From Saccharomycopsis fibuligera x Saccharomycopsis cf. fibuligera (lineage: Eukaryota > Ascomycota > Saccharomycetes > Ascoideales > Saccharomycopsidaceae), in the NCBI GenBank assembly GCA_001936135.1, contig CP012813.1, positions 1,550,001 through 1,614,000 of the forward strand: 64,000 bases of DNA, written 5' to 3'. The position numbers and the translations under genes are program-made. Each line of letters starts with the position of its first letter. Within the stretch, counting starts at the first letter, position 1. A model generated the notes under the pieces. The model was not told where the DNA came from. It was given only the letters and a program-made list of their open reading frames with translations, and searched no databases. This document shows, piece after piece, positions 31,969 through 43,800 of this stretch.

Positions 31969-33810
31969 ATGGCTGAAGGAACTTTCCCAGGTGCTATCGG
32001 TATCGATTTAGGTACTACCTACTCTTGTGTCGCTACCTACGACAGTGCAGTTGAAATTATTGCCAACGAACAAGGTAACCGTGTTACTCCATCCTTCGTC
32101 GCTTTCACTGCTGAAGAACGTTTGATTGGTGATGCTGCTAAGAATCAAGCTGCTTTGAACCCAGCTAACACTGTTTTCGACGCCAAGCGTTTGATCGGTA
32201 GAAGATTCGATGATGAATCTGTTCAAAAAGATATCAAAACCTGGCCATTCAAGGTTATTGACCAAGCCGGATCTCCAGCTATTGAAGTTTCCTACTTGGA
32301 AGAAACCAAAACCTTCTCTCCACAAGAAATCTCCTCTATGGTTTTGACCAAAATGAAGGAAATTGCTGAAGCCAAGATTGGTAAAAAGGTTGAAAAAGCC
32401 GTCATTACTGTCCCAGCTTACTTCAATGATGCTCAACGTCAAGCTACCAAGGACGCTGGTGCCATTGCTGGTTTGAACGTTTTGCGTATCATTAACGAAC
32501 CAACCGCCGCTGCTATTGCTTACGGTTTGGGTGCTGGTAAATCTGACAAAGAAAAGCACGTTTTGATTTTCGATTTGGGTGGTGGTACTTTCGATGTTTC
32601 CCTTTTGCAATTGGCTGGTGGTGTTTTCACTGTTAAGGCTACTGCTGGTGACACTCACTTGGGTGGTCAAGATTTCGACACCAACTTGTTGGAACACTTC
32701 AAGAAAGAATTCCAAAGAAAAACCAAGTTGGACATTTCTTCTGACGCCAGAGCTTTAAGAAGATTGAGAACTGCTTGTGAAAGAGCTAAGAGAACTTTGT
32801 CTTCTGTTACTCAAACCACTGTTGAAATCGACAGTTTGTTTGAAGGTGAAGACTTCTCCGCTAACATCACCAGAGCTAGATTTGAAGACATTAACTCTGT
32901 TCTTTTCAAATCTACTTTGGAACCAGTTGAACAAGTCTTGAAGGATGCTAAGGTTGGTAAAACCAAGGTTGACGAAGTTGTCCTCGTTGGTGGTTCTACC
33001 CGTATTCCAAAGGTTCAAAAATTGTTGTCTGACTTCTTTGAAGGTAAACAATTGGAAAAATCTATCAACCCAGATGAAGCTGTTGCTTACGGTGCTGCTG
33101 TTCAAGGTGCTATCTTGACTGGCCAAAGTACTTCTGAAGAAACCAAAGACTTGTTGTTGTTGGATGTCTGCCCATTGTCCCTTGGTGTTGCCATGGAAGG
33201 TAATGTTTTTGCCCCAGTTGTCCCAAGAAACACCACTGTCCCAACCATCAAGAGAAGAACCTTCACCACTGTTGCTGATTCTCAAACTACCGTTCAATTC
33301 CCAGTTTACCAAGGTGAACGTGTTAACTGTACCGAAAACACCTTGTTGGGTGAATTCGACTTGAAGGGTATCCCACCTTTGCCAGCTGGTGAACCAGTTT
33401 TGGAAGCTATTTTCGAAGTTGATGCCAACGGTATCTTGAAGGTTACTGCTGTTGAAAAATCCACCGGTAGAACCGCTAACATTACCATCTCCAACGCTGT
33501 TGGTAGATTGTCTTCTGAAGACATTGAAAAGATGATTGGTGATGCTGAAAAATTCAAGTCTTCTGATGAAGCTTTTGCTAAACAACACGAAGCTAAGCAA
33601 AGATTGGAATCTTACATTGCTTCTGTTGAAAACACTGTCACTGACCCAGTTTTGTCTTCTAAATTGAAGCGTGGTGCTAAGAACAGAGTTGAATCTGCTC
33701 TTTCTGACGCTATGGCCGCTTTGGAATTGGAAGATGCTTCCGCTGACTCTTTGAGAAAAGCTGAATTGAACCTTAAACGTACCGTTACCAAAGCTATGTC
33801 TTCCCGTTAA
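31969..33810 (+). CDS. SSB1: Ribosome-associated Hsp70 chaperone Ssb
   Basis: A 613-residue Hsp70, the same length as S. cerevisiae Ssb1/Ssb2. Motifs include the ATPase start [14 protein letters not shown] (10-23), [35 protein letters not shown] and [13 protein letters not shown], followed by the substrate-binding domain. The protein has no C-terminal EEVD, which is typical of Ssb and unlike Ssa. Ssb binds translating ribosomes with the RAC co-chaperone and folds nascent chains in the cytosol. Codon use is strongly biased (TTG, AGA, GGT, GCT, CCA), as in ribosomal protein genes, and I found no in-frame CTG. That bias leaves long stop-free frames on the opposite strand (32008-32715 and 32755-33600), which are not genes. 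Confidence 0.97.
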   Translation: MAEGTFPGAIGIDLGTTYSCVATYDSAVEIIANEQGNRVTPSFVAFTAEERLIGDAAKNQAALNPANTVFDAKRLIGRRFDDESVQKDIKTWPFKVIDQAGSPAIEVSYLEETKTFSPQEISSMVLTKMKEIAEAKIGKKVEKAVITVPAYFNDAQRQATKDAGAIAGLNVLRIINEPTAAAIAYGLGAGKSDKEKHVLIFDLGGGTFDVSLLQLAGGVFTVKATAGDTHLGGQDFDTNLLEHFKKEFQRKTKLDISSDARALRRLRTACERAKRTLSSVTQTTVEIDSLFEGEDFSANITRARFEDINSVLFKSTLEPVEQVLKDAKVGKTKVDEVVLVGGSTRIPKVQKLLSDFFEGKQLEKSINPDEAVAYGAAVQGAILTGQSTSEETKDLLLLDVCPLSLGVAMEGNVFAPVVPRNTTVPTIKRRTFTTVADSQTTVQFPVYQGERVNCTENTLLGEFDLKGIPPLPAGEPVLEAIFEVDANGILKVTAVEKSTGRTANITISNAVGRLSSEDIEKMIGDAEKFKSSDEAFAKQHEAKQRLESYIASVENTVTDPVLSSKLKRGAKNRVESALSDAMAALELEDASADSLRKAELNLKRTVTKAMSSR

Positions 33811-34633
33811 ACCTCTCCTGTTTGCTATACTTAGTTCATCTACATAAATCTATGATGTATTTGTTATTTGTTTAAATACCGATTCATTGTATGTCTTTTT
33901 TTTTTACCGTCTACTGTAAATGCTTTTTATTGTGTCTTCGGCATTATGTTTAACTGAAGAAATAATAGCCGACTTTATTAGAGCACTATTATTGGACATA
34001 TTTTATCTCGTCGAAAAACAGAAGCCCTAGGTAGTCACCACAGATCGCGACACATCTATAGTATATATATCCTGCGATGCATAACGTACCCGAACCTTTG
34101 TCATTAACCAGTATCAAATAACTGTATGAAATAAGGGCAGTAATTTCCTTTGATTCTCAAAAACAGAATACCGACAGGCACTTTAAGGCAAATGCTTAAA
34201 CATATATTGTAACCATAGGATGCATACTTCGCTTTCCTCTTCTTTACTGACTGTAAATATAAAAAATCCAAATAGTGTGCAGCACACACAATCAAAACAC
34301 TGATATTTCTGGCACCAATCAAAATCTATGTCTTGATTGCCGGAAAAAACGCAACAAGACAGCGTCGCCTTTATAATGAAACAGAAGCAGCTACCAATCT
34401 AACCAATATTGTGAAATTTTCTTAAGCAGTTTCACTTAAATTATTGAGAAGGTTTTCATCTAGTCCGTGAATTAGTCAATAATAAGAAATCTCTGTTGAC
34501 GTTTTAGCAGACACACTTCTCAACATGCCAAGTATTTTAAGTAGAATAAACCTTTTTTTTTTTTTTTCGTTTGTTTTGTTGAGTATCAATTCAAAACTCT
34601 GTGACGGTCTAAGTGATTAAGAACTCATTTTTT

Positions 34634-34952
34634 TTACTTCTCTTCTTTGACTCCAAAAGACTCGTAACAAGCCGAACATAGGTCATTAGAATTAAACCAC
34701 GTCTCAACTATGTCTTTGGTATTAAATGATATCAAATCCTTTCGAAAGGAGTCCCAAAAATTAATTCTAAACGGTGCCTGCAGGTAAAGTTTTCAAAGTA
34801 ACAAAATCCATCTGCTACCAGCAAGCGTATTCCTTTGTCGCTGATACATTTCCTTTGTTCAACTGCCGATAATTGGTCAGTTTAGTCGAGTGCTTCAACA
34901 AACTTATTATCTTTTCCATCAGTCCTTGTCCTCTCTCAAATGACACTGTCAT
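34634..34952 (-). CDS. Possible small two-exon gene, 82 residues
   Basis: A 47-residue open stretch at 34634-34777 (APFRINFWDSFRKDLI to FGVKEEK, stop) looks coding in composition. It is preceded by CTGCAG, a usable acceptor. An upstream in-phase exon 34848-34952 starts at ATG (MTVSFERGQGLMEK) and ends at a GTATCA donor, giving a 70-base intron. Against it: no TACTAAC-like branch point is visible in the intron, the donor is non-consensus, and I recognise no family. Initiation at 34919 is also possible. Confidence 0.28.
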
Positions 34953-35483
34953 GTGCTATTCTTTTCCTAATCACATTATATAACTCGGACAAGTGTCTGA
35001 ATTTAGACAATATCAGGAACAGAGATATTTAAATGTTACTAGGCTGCTCCCTAATGCCATAGTCTTACACGTCAGTTATCGTGGATATTCTAAGGCAAAT
35101 TTTATATTCTTGAGAATACCTCGCAACTCAGATAGACAAGCGTTTCTTAGTACTTCGAGTTGAATGTTCTATTAACTATAAATCTCCATAATTTTCACTA
35201 AGCCTATAGACTTTTTATTGTATGAGGTCGTTAATAAGCGCCACCACACCGGCAGACGACTGCACAGTAACAACACTACGGTTTGTGATTTTGACGCCTT
35301 GGTAGATCTCGTATTTTGCACAGCGCTCATGTCTGGATCTTACAAGGACCTTCATCAGGCTTTTGAAAGAGGAAAAACCCCGATCGATTGAGACGGAGAC
35401 ATCGGGACTTTTCTTAGATTAAAACTACACAAACCCCGAAGCACTGGTAAACACAATAGGTATAGCCATATTAGCGCTGCTAG

Positions 35484-35490
35484 TATACGA
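35484..35490 (-). promoter_or_regulatory. Sterol regulatory element core (distal)
   Basis: TCGTATA on the minus strand, the core recognised by Upc2/Ecm22 zinc-cluster activators of ergosterol genes. It lies about 1.05 kb before the ERG3 ATG. Confidence 0.4.
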
Positions 35491-35778
35491 GCGGCCAAAC
35501 GAGGAGCAGCAATTGATCAGAAGCCATAGTATGTACCGGATCAGCATGACAAGTCCGCTACAAGAACACTACCAGTAACGTTACAGAACCTGTCAACATT
35601 ACCATCGTTGAAGATTTCTAAAAGCGCCGGAAAACGAAACTGCTGTGGCTGTCTTCCGCAACAACCGCCACAACAGCTGTCAGTGCTAACAACACCGCAG
35701 TACGGCCACCAGAGCGTGATACGGGGCACCATTGTACCGCAGCTACTTGCAGTTGACGGCAGCGGAAGCATAGAGCAC

Positions 35779-35785
35779 TATACGA
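35779..35785 (-). promoter_or_regulatory. Sterol regulatory element core (proximal)
   Basis: A second TCGTATA on the minus strand, in the same orientation and 295 bp from the first, about 750 bp before the ERG3 ATG. A seven-base match can be chance; two in front of an ergosterol gene raise the likelihood. Confidence 0.45.
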
Positions 35786-36372
35786 GAGGAACGACGGCAG
35801 CACAACGAGATCACCGCGAAACGCGACGAAAACGAGCGAAAAGCCAAATTTCGGCTCACCCCGAGTTCTGTCGTGTCTGCGATGTGCTCCTGGGCGGTGC
35901 CATTAAAATTCCCATCGCGGTTCTGTCTGTAGATGGCTAGCTAAACAGTGTAGGATCAGTGACAGTTTGTTGTTGCTTCAAGCGATTCCCTTGAGTGTTT
36001 CTTTTTCCAGCTCGTCTTCGTTTTCCGTCAAACACTGTGTTCTTATAGATCAAAGCTTTGGCCTATATAAAATTATATTTCCCTCCTTCATCTACTGCAG
36101 GCTGAAAATTTTTTTACTTTTTTGTTTTTCTTTCGTTTACACACTGGAGAAAATCATATTGTCGCTCAGACATTCACACAGCCAATAGGAGAAAAAAACA
36201 TCAGCAGTTTCCCTTCTGGCCCCATTTTTTGCAGTATCGTTCCTTTCGCTTAGAAATAAAAAAGTATAATCATATACTAAACCGTTGCCTTTTGCTCACG
36301 GTTAGATAATCAGTCGATTTTCTCTTTCTTGAACCAAATTATTCACTAAGCTGTACTGGGCTCCATTACCGC

Positions 36373-36386
36373 TATATATATATAAA
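36373..36386 (+). promoter_or_regulatory. TATA box of ERG3
   Basis: TATATATATATAAA lies about 150 bp before the ERG3 ATG, followed by a pyrimidine-rich leader. Confidence 0.6.
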
Positions 36387-36533
36387 CAGCTGCCTCTCCA
36401 CACGTCTATACCACATTCTCATAAGGCAGTATTTCTAAACTACCAAATTTCATTTCTCATCCACACCACAACACTTGTTATAGCTACAGACAGCAACGAC
36501 TCATCGAATACTGCTATCCAATAACCTATCATC

Positions 36534-37679
36534 ATGGATATCGTTTTGGAAGTTGCTGATTATTTCCTTTTTGATAAGGTCTACAGCACGCTATTTCCTG
36601 CTAGTTTAAGCCAGCACTTACCGACTGCTCTTAGCAAGAACTTAAAGCTTGGTAATTATTCTTCCTCCGCTAAAGATTTTGCCAACGACTTGCCTTTGCT
36701 GTCCTTGGCTCAAGATTTGCCAGCTAAAGAAGAATTATACGAGTTGACCAAACAATATGTCATGGAAAAAGACATTTATGGTTATTTTCCAAATTTTTTG
36801 CCAGAATCAGTGGATATGTACTCTTCGATTTTCCCAAGACATCATTTTGTTAGAGAAGCTTTGAGTTTGTTGTTTATTGGTACTATTTTTGGCTGGATCA
36901 TTTACTTGGCTGCCGCTAGTTTTTCCTATTATTTTGTCTTTGATAAAGCCGTTTTCAATCACCCTAGATACTTGAAAAACCAAATGTCTTTGGAGATCAA
37001 GCATGCCATGGGATCGATTCCTGTGATGGTATCATTTACTGTTCCATTTTGGCTTGGCGAGTTAAATGGCCATTCCAAATTGTATCTTAACGTTGATGAA
37101 TCTACTGGCGGCTGGACGTCTGTTGCTTTGCAATTTCCATTTTTCATTATGTTTACTGATTTTGGTATCTATCTTATCCATAGATGGTTGCACTGGCCTC
37201 AAGTTTACAGACTTTTCCACAAACCTCATCACAAGTGGATCGTCACTACTCCTTTTGCTTCTCATGCATTCCACCCATTTGATGGTTTTGCTCAATCTCT
37301 CCCTTACCATCTTTACCCTTTGCTTTTCCCATTAAACAAAATTTCCTACTTGGTGCTTTTTACCGCTGTTAACTTTTGGACCGTGTTGATTCACGATGGC
37401 GAATATTTGACAAATGATCCAGTGGTTAATGGTGCTGCTTGTCATACCGTGCACCACTTATACTTCAACTACAACTATGGCCAATTCACCACTTTGTGGG
37501 ACAGAATCGGTGGCTCATACAGAAAACCAGACCAACATTTATTTGACAAATCTAAGAAGAAGGATAAGCAAACTTGGGAGATCCAAGTGGAGAGATATGA
37601 AAAGATCAGAAAAGTGGTGGAAGGTGAAGATGATAGAGTTTATGGCACTGAAGAGAAGCTTTTGCGCAAAAGAAAGTAG
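36534..37679 (+). CDS. ERG3: C-5 sterol desaturase Erg3
   Basis: A 381-residue membrane enzyme (S. cerevisiae Erg3 is 365). It introduces the C5-6 double bond into episterol-type sterols in the endoplasmic reticulum, near the end of ergosterol synthesis. The three histidine boxes that bind the di-iron centre are intact: HRWLH (216-220), HKPHH (229-233) and HTVHH (304-308). Hydrophobic segments lie at about 105-135, 155-175, 195-215 and 255-290. The C-terminus is charged (KSKKKDK, then EEKLLRKRK), consistent with a cytosolic tail and a lysine-type retrieval signal. One in-frame CTG falls in the non-conserved N-terminus. Promoter elements are listed separately. Confidence 0.97.
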   Translation: MDIVLEVADYFLFDKVYSTLFPASLSQHLPTALSKNLKLGNYSSSAKDFANDLPLLSLAQDLPAKEELYELTKQYVMEKDIYGYFPNFLPESVDMYSSIFPRHHFVREALSLLFIGTIFGWIIYLAAASFSYYFVFDKAVFNHPRYLKNQMSLEIKHAMGSIPVMVSFTVPFWLGELNGHSKLYLNVDESTGGWTSVALQFPFFIMFTDFGIYLIHRWLHWPQVYRLFHKPHHKWIVTTPFASHAFHPFDGFAQSLPYHLYPLLFPLNKISYLVLFTAVNFWTVLIHDGEYLTNDPVVNGAACHTVHHLYFNYNYGQFTTLWDRIGGSYRKPDQHLFDKSKKKDKQTWEIQVERYEKIRKVVEGEDDRVYGTEEKLLRKRK

Positions 37680-38899
37680 ACGTTTCTTTGCTAGACAACA
37701 AAAAAAAACATTAATCAAAAAAAATTCCAATGTTTCTGACTCACTTCATTAACGCACTTGGCAAAGTTTGAAATTTTTTAATGTTGATATGCACTGCTTT
37801 TGAGAAGCACGGTATTCAACATGTATAAAACAAATAATAATCAAGGAAAACAATAACATGTATAAGTATGTTACTATACAGGTTTTTTTGTTCCACTTAT
37901 ATAAACTTAGTTCTATTCTATACTTTATTTTCTTTATACTTATTTTTGGTTTTATTTCCTATGTCTATGTTCAGTAGTCTAGGGAAAATACCAGCACGTT
38001 TCTTTTTTTCTTTTCCAACCATTTCATTTTCTGTTAATCTAGATATCATTTACATTTATTCTCACTTGCCTAGCCACTATATTTCAAACTAATTATTTTT
38101 CTTTTCTTTTTTTTTTTTTTTTTTTTTATAACTTCACATATCTTTTTCTCCCGTCGTTTTTTCTGCTTTTTACTATATTTTTGTTCTTCACACTGTTTAT
38201 GGGAAACAGGTCTCGCGACAACGTATATGGTATCATAATAATCATACATAATATATCAACTTACTGTTACAGAAAATTAAACTTGTACTGCAATCATTTA
38301 CGTTGCGTTGCTAAAACTGTTATAACTTTAGAACTAAACGTTAAAATCGAAACAGGTACATTATGATTCCCGTGGCAATGGTGCTTATGACCTCGCACCC
38401 CAGTATCAGCCTCTCGCACGGCAGCTCTGGCGCTTACAAACTCAGGGCGCTTACAAGCAGATTCTTGCAGTAACTACAGCGAAGCATAAGCGCCCAAGTA
38501 CAGGAGATTGACAGAACAAGGGGATAAGATGGGGCATCCATCAAGGCACAAATAACGAGTGTTTTTCGAATAAATTTTTTTTTCCCTTGACAATAGCTTA
38601 CCTACAGGTGATTTGATGATTTATTTTGACCAGAATTTCAAGCATATAAGATGCCTTTCGTTGAGATTAATATGTAAGCCTGTTATGATGATTGCTACTT
38701 CATGTTGGACGACCGTGCAATAATAGTGTCAGGAATTTCTAGTTAGTTAACTCAATGAAATCGAAAACTCTTTAGTGCTACTACACACATGTTCATTCAT
38801 TTTGGGCCACGACAACGGTGACAACATCATTTTGATCATTAAAACTTCTATTATCGAAATATACAAATAAACGGAAAAAAGCACAATGCCATGAATTCT
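37680..38899. other. Convergent intergenic region, ERG3 / UTP15
   Basis: This is the 3' region of two genes facing each other. It holds a T21 run (38107-38127). At 38430-38500 a GGCGCTTACAA motif occurs twice in tandem and once inverted (listed separately). No gene is supported; frames at 37868-38366 are T-rich noise. Confidence 0.5.
38429..38496. repeat. GGCGCTTACAA direct and inverted copies
   Basis: GGCGCTTACAA occurs at about 38430-38440 and again at about 38447-38457, with an inverted relative (CATAAGCGCCC) at about 38485-38495. The copies could form alternative stem-loops in the shared 3' region. Confidence 0.6.
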
Positions 38900-40420
38900 C
38901 TAAGAGGTTAATAACTGGAGCATTCCAGAGATTTTGTTTGCTTCTTTACCCTTCTCTATCTCCACATCAAGTTTTCTTCTCAAACCAATAAACAATTCTT
39001 CCAACAACAAGCTCTTCTCTACTAATGCGCCATATTCCAGCAATGCAACCACCAAGTAATCCACAAGAATATCAACACATTTGATATCATCAATATGTTT
39101 AATCAGCCACGAGAAAAATGGTTCCAAAGATGCATCATCTCTATTAGCAAGGGCTACTCTAACCTTGCCTAATTTTTTCAACTCTTCCAAAATTGTTAAT
39201 GCAATATCTTTAGGCACTCCTTGTTGAAAAGCGGCATCAAAAGCTTTACCCCACTGGAATGAGTTGAGCAATCTTTCGTACTTTTGTGGCTTCTTATCAC
39301 TTTTTGGTGTCGGTTTATCCAAGATAACTCTATGCTCGTATTCACCATGGTATTCTGCCCCACGGAGCATTTTTGCATATGCATTGCTTTTCTCCTGTTT
39401 AAGTTCGCCTCTTTTTGGAGGAGTCTTGCCCTGTTTCTTGGTACGGATTGATAAAAGACCGCTAGTTAAACCAGCGACAAAATGTTTACTATCTGGTGAA
39501 ACTCCACAACTGAGCACACCGGAGCCAAATTTCCAGCCAAATTTCACTTGCCAGTTGAGTTCTGACATGTCGTAGATTTTGACGTGCCCGTCCAACGAGC
39601 CAGCGAGCAAGCTGCGGTCACCCAGAAGCGACAACGAAGTGACGGTTTTCGTGAAATTAGAGAGTTTCTTGGTAAGTTTGTTACTTGGTAAGTCCCACAC
39701 TTTAATATAATTGGAACCGGCACTAACAATACTAGTTTGGTTAACTGATAATATGTCTTCCACAGGAGCATCATGATTGAATTGCAAAATTGGGGCATTA
39801 TCACCACCTTGATTATTCACTCTGGCGTCAAACACTCGTATTTGACCATCATAACAACCTGTAGCAATCAAATTTGGTTGATCTTTGATAAAAGTTCCTG
39901 ATCTGATATAATCACCGTGGTTACCGTTCAAAGTAAGGAGTGGTCTGTCGGAACGGGAAATATCATACACCTTAGCGCATTTGTCGTCAGACGCAGTAAG
40001 CAACTGAGTGCTAATGGTTGGATGAAATTTGGTAACATGAGTAGGATAAGATGAAGCTTGGATGGTGACGAGCAAAGTACGTGGATTGTAAGCATCAAAG
40101 ATCTGTACTAAACCACTAGAGTCCCCCGCCACAAGTAATTTCCCATCATGACGATATTCACCACAGTAAGCTGTTTCTTTGAAACGAGAGAAAGTCTTAA
40201 TTACCTGCCTTGTTTTTGACGAAAATACCTGTATTCTTGCTGAAGAAGTAACGGCAATATCGTGTGGGGAGGCTGGATTGAAAGTTATATGAGTGATTGC
40301 ATTATGTTCTTTAACTAATTGGGTGTTGCCAAAAGAGCGCCAGTATCTTTGCTCTGGGGTCTTCTTGCCAGCAAGTACCGGATTTCGTACCACTTGAATT
40401 CTCTGTTTTGATGAAGACAT
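38900..40420 (-). CDS. UTP15: U3 snoRNP / t-UTP component Utp15
   Basis: A 506-residue protein (S. cerevisiae Utp15 is 513). The N-terminus has QRYWRSFGNTQLVKEHNAIT, then seven WD-type repeats (about 40-330), including TASDDKCAKVYDIS, ATGCYDGQIRVFDAR and LAGSLDGHVKIYDM. The C-terminal helical UTP15 domain (about 375-500) contains YERLLNSFQWGKAFDAAF. Utp15 belongs to the nucleolar t-UTP subcomplex that joins nascent pre-rRNA and starts 18S processing. No intron is apparent. Confidence 0.95.
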   Translation of the reverse strand: MSSSKQRIQVVRNPVLAGKKTPEQRYWRSFGNTQLVKEHNAITHITFNPASPHDIAVTSSARIQVFSSKTRQVIKTFSRFKETAYCGEYRHDGKLLVAGDSSGLVQIFDAYNPRTLLVTIQASSYPTHVTKFHPTISTQLLTASDDKCAKVYDISRSDRPLLTLNGNHGDYIRSGTFIKDQPNLIATGCYDGQIRVFDARVNNQGGDNAPILQFNHDAPVEDILSVNQTSIVSAGSNYIKVWDLPSNKLTKKLSNFTKTVTSLSLLGDRSLLAGSLDGHVKIYDMSELNWQVKFGWKFGSGVLSCGVSPDSKHFVAGLTSGLLSIRTKKQGKTPPKRGELKQEKSNAYAKMLRGAEYHGEYEHRVILDKPTPKSDKKPQKYERLLNSFQWGKAFDAAFQQGVPKDIALTILEELKKLGKVRVALANRDDASLEPFFSWLIKHIDDIKCVDILVDYLVVALLEYGALVEKSLLLEELFIGLRRKLDVEIEKGKEANKISGMLQLLTS

Positions 40421-40791
40421 GGCTTAGTTGAAGAAAAGGCGATAAAGATATAGAAGACAGTGCAAAATGTCTGTTCAAGCTTTAGAGCTGTCTCTCTCTG
40501 TCTCTATTCTCTATAATCTGTCTAGCCTTTGTGAGATGAGATGAAAAAAATAAAAAAAAATTTCAAAAATTTTGCGGTTACCCTGGATGCATGCAGGTCC
40601 CATGGAAACGGATCTTTGTTTTCAACATCGACAATAATCTCAACATTGCAATGCTCAAGTAAACGCTTGTTAAATGATTGATACTCAAACAGGATAGACA
40701 CTAATTGAATATATAAGAACAAAAGAAGCATTATTTATTGGTACAGAAATAAACAAAATAGACTAGAAAAAAAAAAAAAAAAAAAAGATAA

Positions 40792-40826
<35 letters not shown>

Positions 40827-40866
40827 AAGAATACGAATTTTAACAGTGTCTAGGTAAAGTTTTGTA
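40421..40866. other. UTP15 promoter / CMR2 3' region
   Basis: This contains a CT-rich leader (40489-40505), A20 at about 40767-40786 and an (AAAT)n run. The 69-codon minus-strand frame at 40522-40731 has no family match and sits where the UTP15 promoter must lie; I do not call it. Confidence 0.5.
40789..40828. repeat. (AAAT)n tetranucleotide microsatellite
   Basis: About ten AAAT/ATAA units directly after an A-run, 40 bp from the CMR2 stop. The run probably falls in the CMR2 3' UTR. Confidence 0.93.
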
Positions 40867-43800
40867 TTACTTTTCGTTCAGACTTCTCTGAGAATCGGCA
40901 ATCGAAGAAATCGAAGAGATAGGGTTACTGTCAAATTCGCCGCCGCTTGGTTCAGTAGACACCGAAATCTCTTCAATACCTTCCATCTCTTTCACTGTAT
41001 TAATAACGCTTTCTTCACCATAATTAATACCATACACGTTAACCAAAGGAAGCTGACTATTGTTCCATTTATTCAACATAGTAGCTCTCTTTTTCTCAAA
41101 AAGCCTAGAATGTTCAAATTCCGTCACTGGCATAAAGGCAACAATATCTACCATCAATTGATGATTATTGAGCACGCTTTTGAAAATTATTGGCGCTAAA
41201 GCGGCAAGGTAGTCCTTGCGTTTTGCGCAGCAAACAACCACCGTATAACCGTCGCTCTTAAAAACAATTGACGCTTCTTTGTAAATCTCTGGATGACATG
41301 ACTCAACAGTGCGCTCCACATCACTAGCAAAATGATGGAGACCTAAAACTTCAAATGTTTCTGAAATGTTTCCAAGCACGAAAAGTAATTGTACTTCGAG
41401 CGGTGTACCATCAATTGAAGGCTGGTTCACTGTATGAATGAAGCCCAAGTCTCCAGTGCGCAAATATTTGAAATTTTCAAACCCTTCAAGCTTCCCATTA
41501 AATTGCGCAATCAAAAACTCATTCTCACTGCGCTTGATACCATTGGTATAGCCAAGAGCATTACCTTCACTGTATACCCAGATTTCACCGTACTCTCCAG
41601 TCTTGCAAATTTGTAACGTTTGCGGATTTACAATAGCAATTTGAGTGCAGCATAACACCACCCCAGAGTCTTGAACATGCAATGCATTCGGCACTGCTTG
41701 AGGATCCACTATGGAGATAAAACCTTTACGCAACGCCTGTGGATCAAGCCACAAATCCACAGGATCGAGGTTCAAGTATGACCTTGATGTTATTATTGGG
41801 TTGAAACGATGCGTATAGATAGCATTGATAGAAGAACCAGGAAGTCTTGAAGGTGACATAAAAGATTTAAAATTAGCAATGATTTCAGGGTTTGGACGCC
41901 CTGCGTAACCAACCATCAAGTTTTGCAATTTGTCAAGCTGAAAAGTTTTCGGTTGTTTGCCAGTAGACAATGCGTGAGTTAGCATTGCTGGAGTCAAGAA
42001 AGTGTCCTTAATCTTGTAATTTGCCAAAGCATTGTAAAAAGTCATTGGTGAAAAGTAATAAGTCAGCGGAGAAAACAAATAAGTGGAGCACCCCAAATAT
42101 ACCCCAAGAAGGCCCGTTTGGATGAAACCAAGCCCAGAAACATGGCGTACACTTCCCAAGATGGAGTTGAAGCTGCTCATTTTAAAAGTCTCTTTCAAAA
42201 TTTTGCACAAGTTAATAAGCACTTTATGGGTATATCTAATGCCAATACGTTTGCCATCAGGGGTCCAATCCAAAGTCACTAATGCGGTAGTGTTTTCGTT
42301 ACGAAAATCAAATTTTGCCTGGTTCACTGAGATTCTTGACCTTAGTTCACTAATATTGCGCACAGTTTTCACTTTAGCGGTATTTTTCAAAATTGGTTGT
42401 CTTTGCAGCACAAACAAAGCTTTCAAAGCATGCGACACCACTTTATTTTTAAAAATAGTGGCCTCAATTTCTGCATTGACAAACACCATATGCACATCAA
42501 AGTCCTTAACGATGCGAAAATATGCTTTAGCGTCTTCATCAATACGTTTGGATTCCAATGGTAACATTGGGATGGGAACTAACCCAATGATGAAACAAGC
42601 ATAAAGCGCACAAATATAGTCTTCCGATAAGTTGTACATCAAAATAACGTACTGTCCTGGTCTCAAAGCAGTCTTGTCCAAAATGTATTGACATATTGCC
42701 GACACTTTCTGATCAAATTTCTTCCAAGATAAGTCTTTTTTATGGTCATTGATCATGGCAAAAGCAAGCGAGTCCGGTTGATTAAGTACCCGCCACTTCA
42801 ACACATCCAATATGGTTTTAAAATCGGAAAGTCTAGCATGCGATCTTTCGTCCACCGATTCAGTCCGTTGGTCGATACCAGTGTATTGACGATCCACTGG
42901 TTCTAAAATCATGTCGTAACGCATTGCTGATGAATACGGAGACCAGATTCCTGCAGTAATGTCAGCGCCCGTGGTGATGTTACTCAATGAATGTTTGATA
43001 TTAAACTTGACGTAGTTGATCCGCAAATTCCCTTGTAAAAATTTGGTCTTGCACAACATGTTGGCAATCTCGGTACGGCCACTCTTAAGGGCTCGAGGCA
43101 AAGCTTGTACTGTGGTGAATGCGCAACAAAAAAGTCTAACTTTGTGAACTTTTTCCAAAATGTTGAATGTGTTAATAGCTAAAGCATCAAGAGATATATA
43201 ATCTATAGTATTTGATGGGACCCGTTTCTGGGCTAAGGCAGTCTCGATGATTACCACAGGGACATATTCACCATTCACATAAATGTCGAAAGTAGAGCAT
43301 TCAACAGGCAGAACTTTGCGGAAAATAGTGTTGGAGACGTGGTCAGAGTAATGATAGCGATATCCATTATCAAAAACCGGGACTTTCAGAGCTCCATTAG
43401 CAGCATCAGCAGTATTTTCACTAATAACTGATTCTTCTTGATGCCTTTGTTGCCGTTGTTGTCGCTGTTGTTGCTGTTCTTCTTCTTCTTGCTCTTCCTG
43501 AATTTCACTAAGCAATGGCTGCTTTGTCTCTTCCTTTTTGTCAATCCAAGTGACCTTCTGTCTAAATCTATCCTCATACAACCCTAATACATATACTTTA
43601 CCATTGAAAATAAAACCCAAAAGCCCCGTTCTTAAAAATTCAAGCTCAAGGTGGCCTGAATAATCTTTACAACGTGCATGGAAAATGTTGTTGGTGTCTT
43701 CCACCGCATCCCAATATCCTCCAGATAAGCATGGACTGTCTACCCAAATCTCACCCACTTCCATATCAGCAGCAAGCATACAAGTTTCTGGATTGACAAT

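Larger units (their letters stand above)
33811..36533. other. 2.7-kb region between SSB1 and ERG3
   Basis: This contains the SSB1 3' region, a candidate small two-exon gene (34634-34952), a GC-rich stretch at 35230-35940, and the ERG3 promoter with two sterol-element cores and a TATA box. Frames at 35541-35940 on both strands reflect the GC-rich patch; none has a recognisable domain. Confidence 0.5.

Noticed and set aside
32008-33600. Long minus-strand open frames (235 and 281 codons) opposite SSB1
   Set aside because: They follow from the extreme codon bias of SSB1, whose preferred codons rarely create reverse-strand stops; the translations have no domain.
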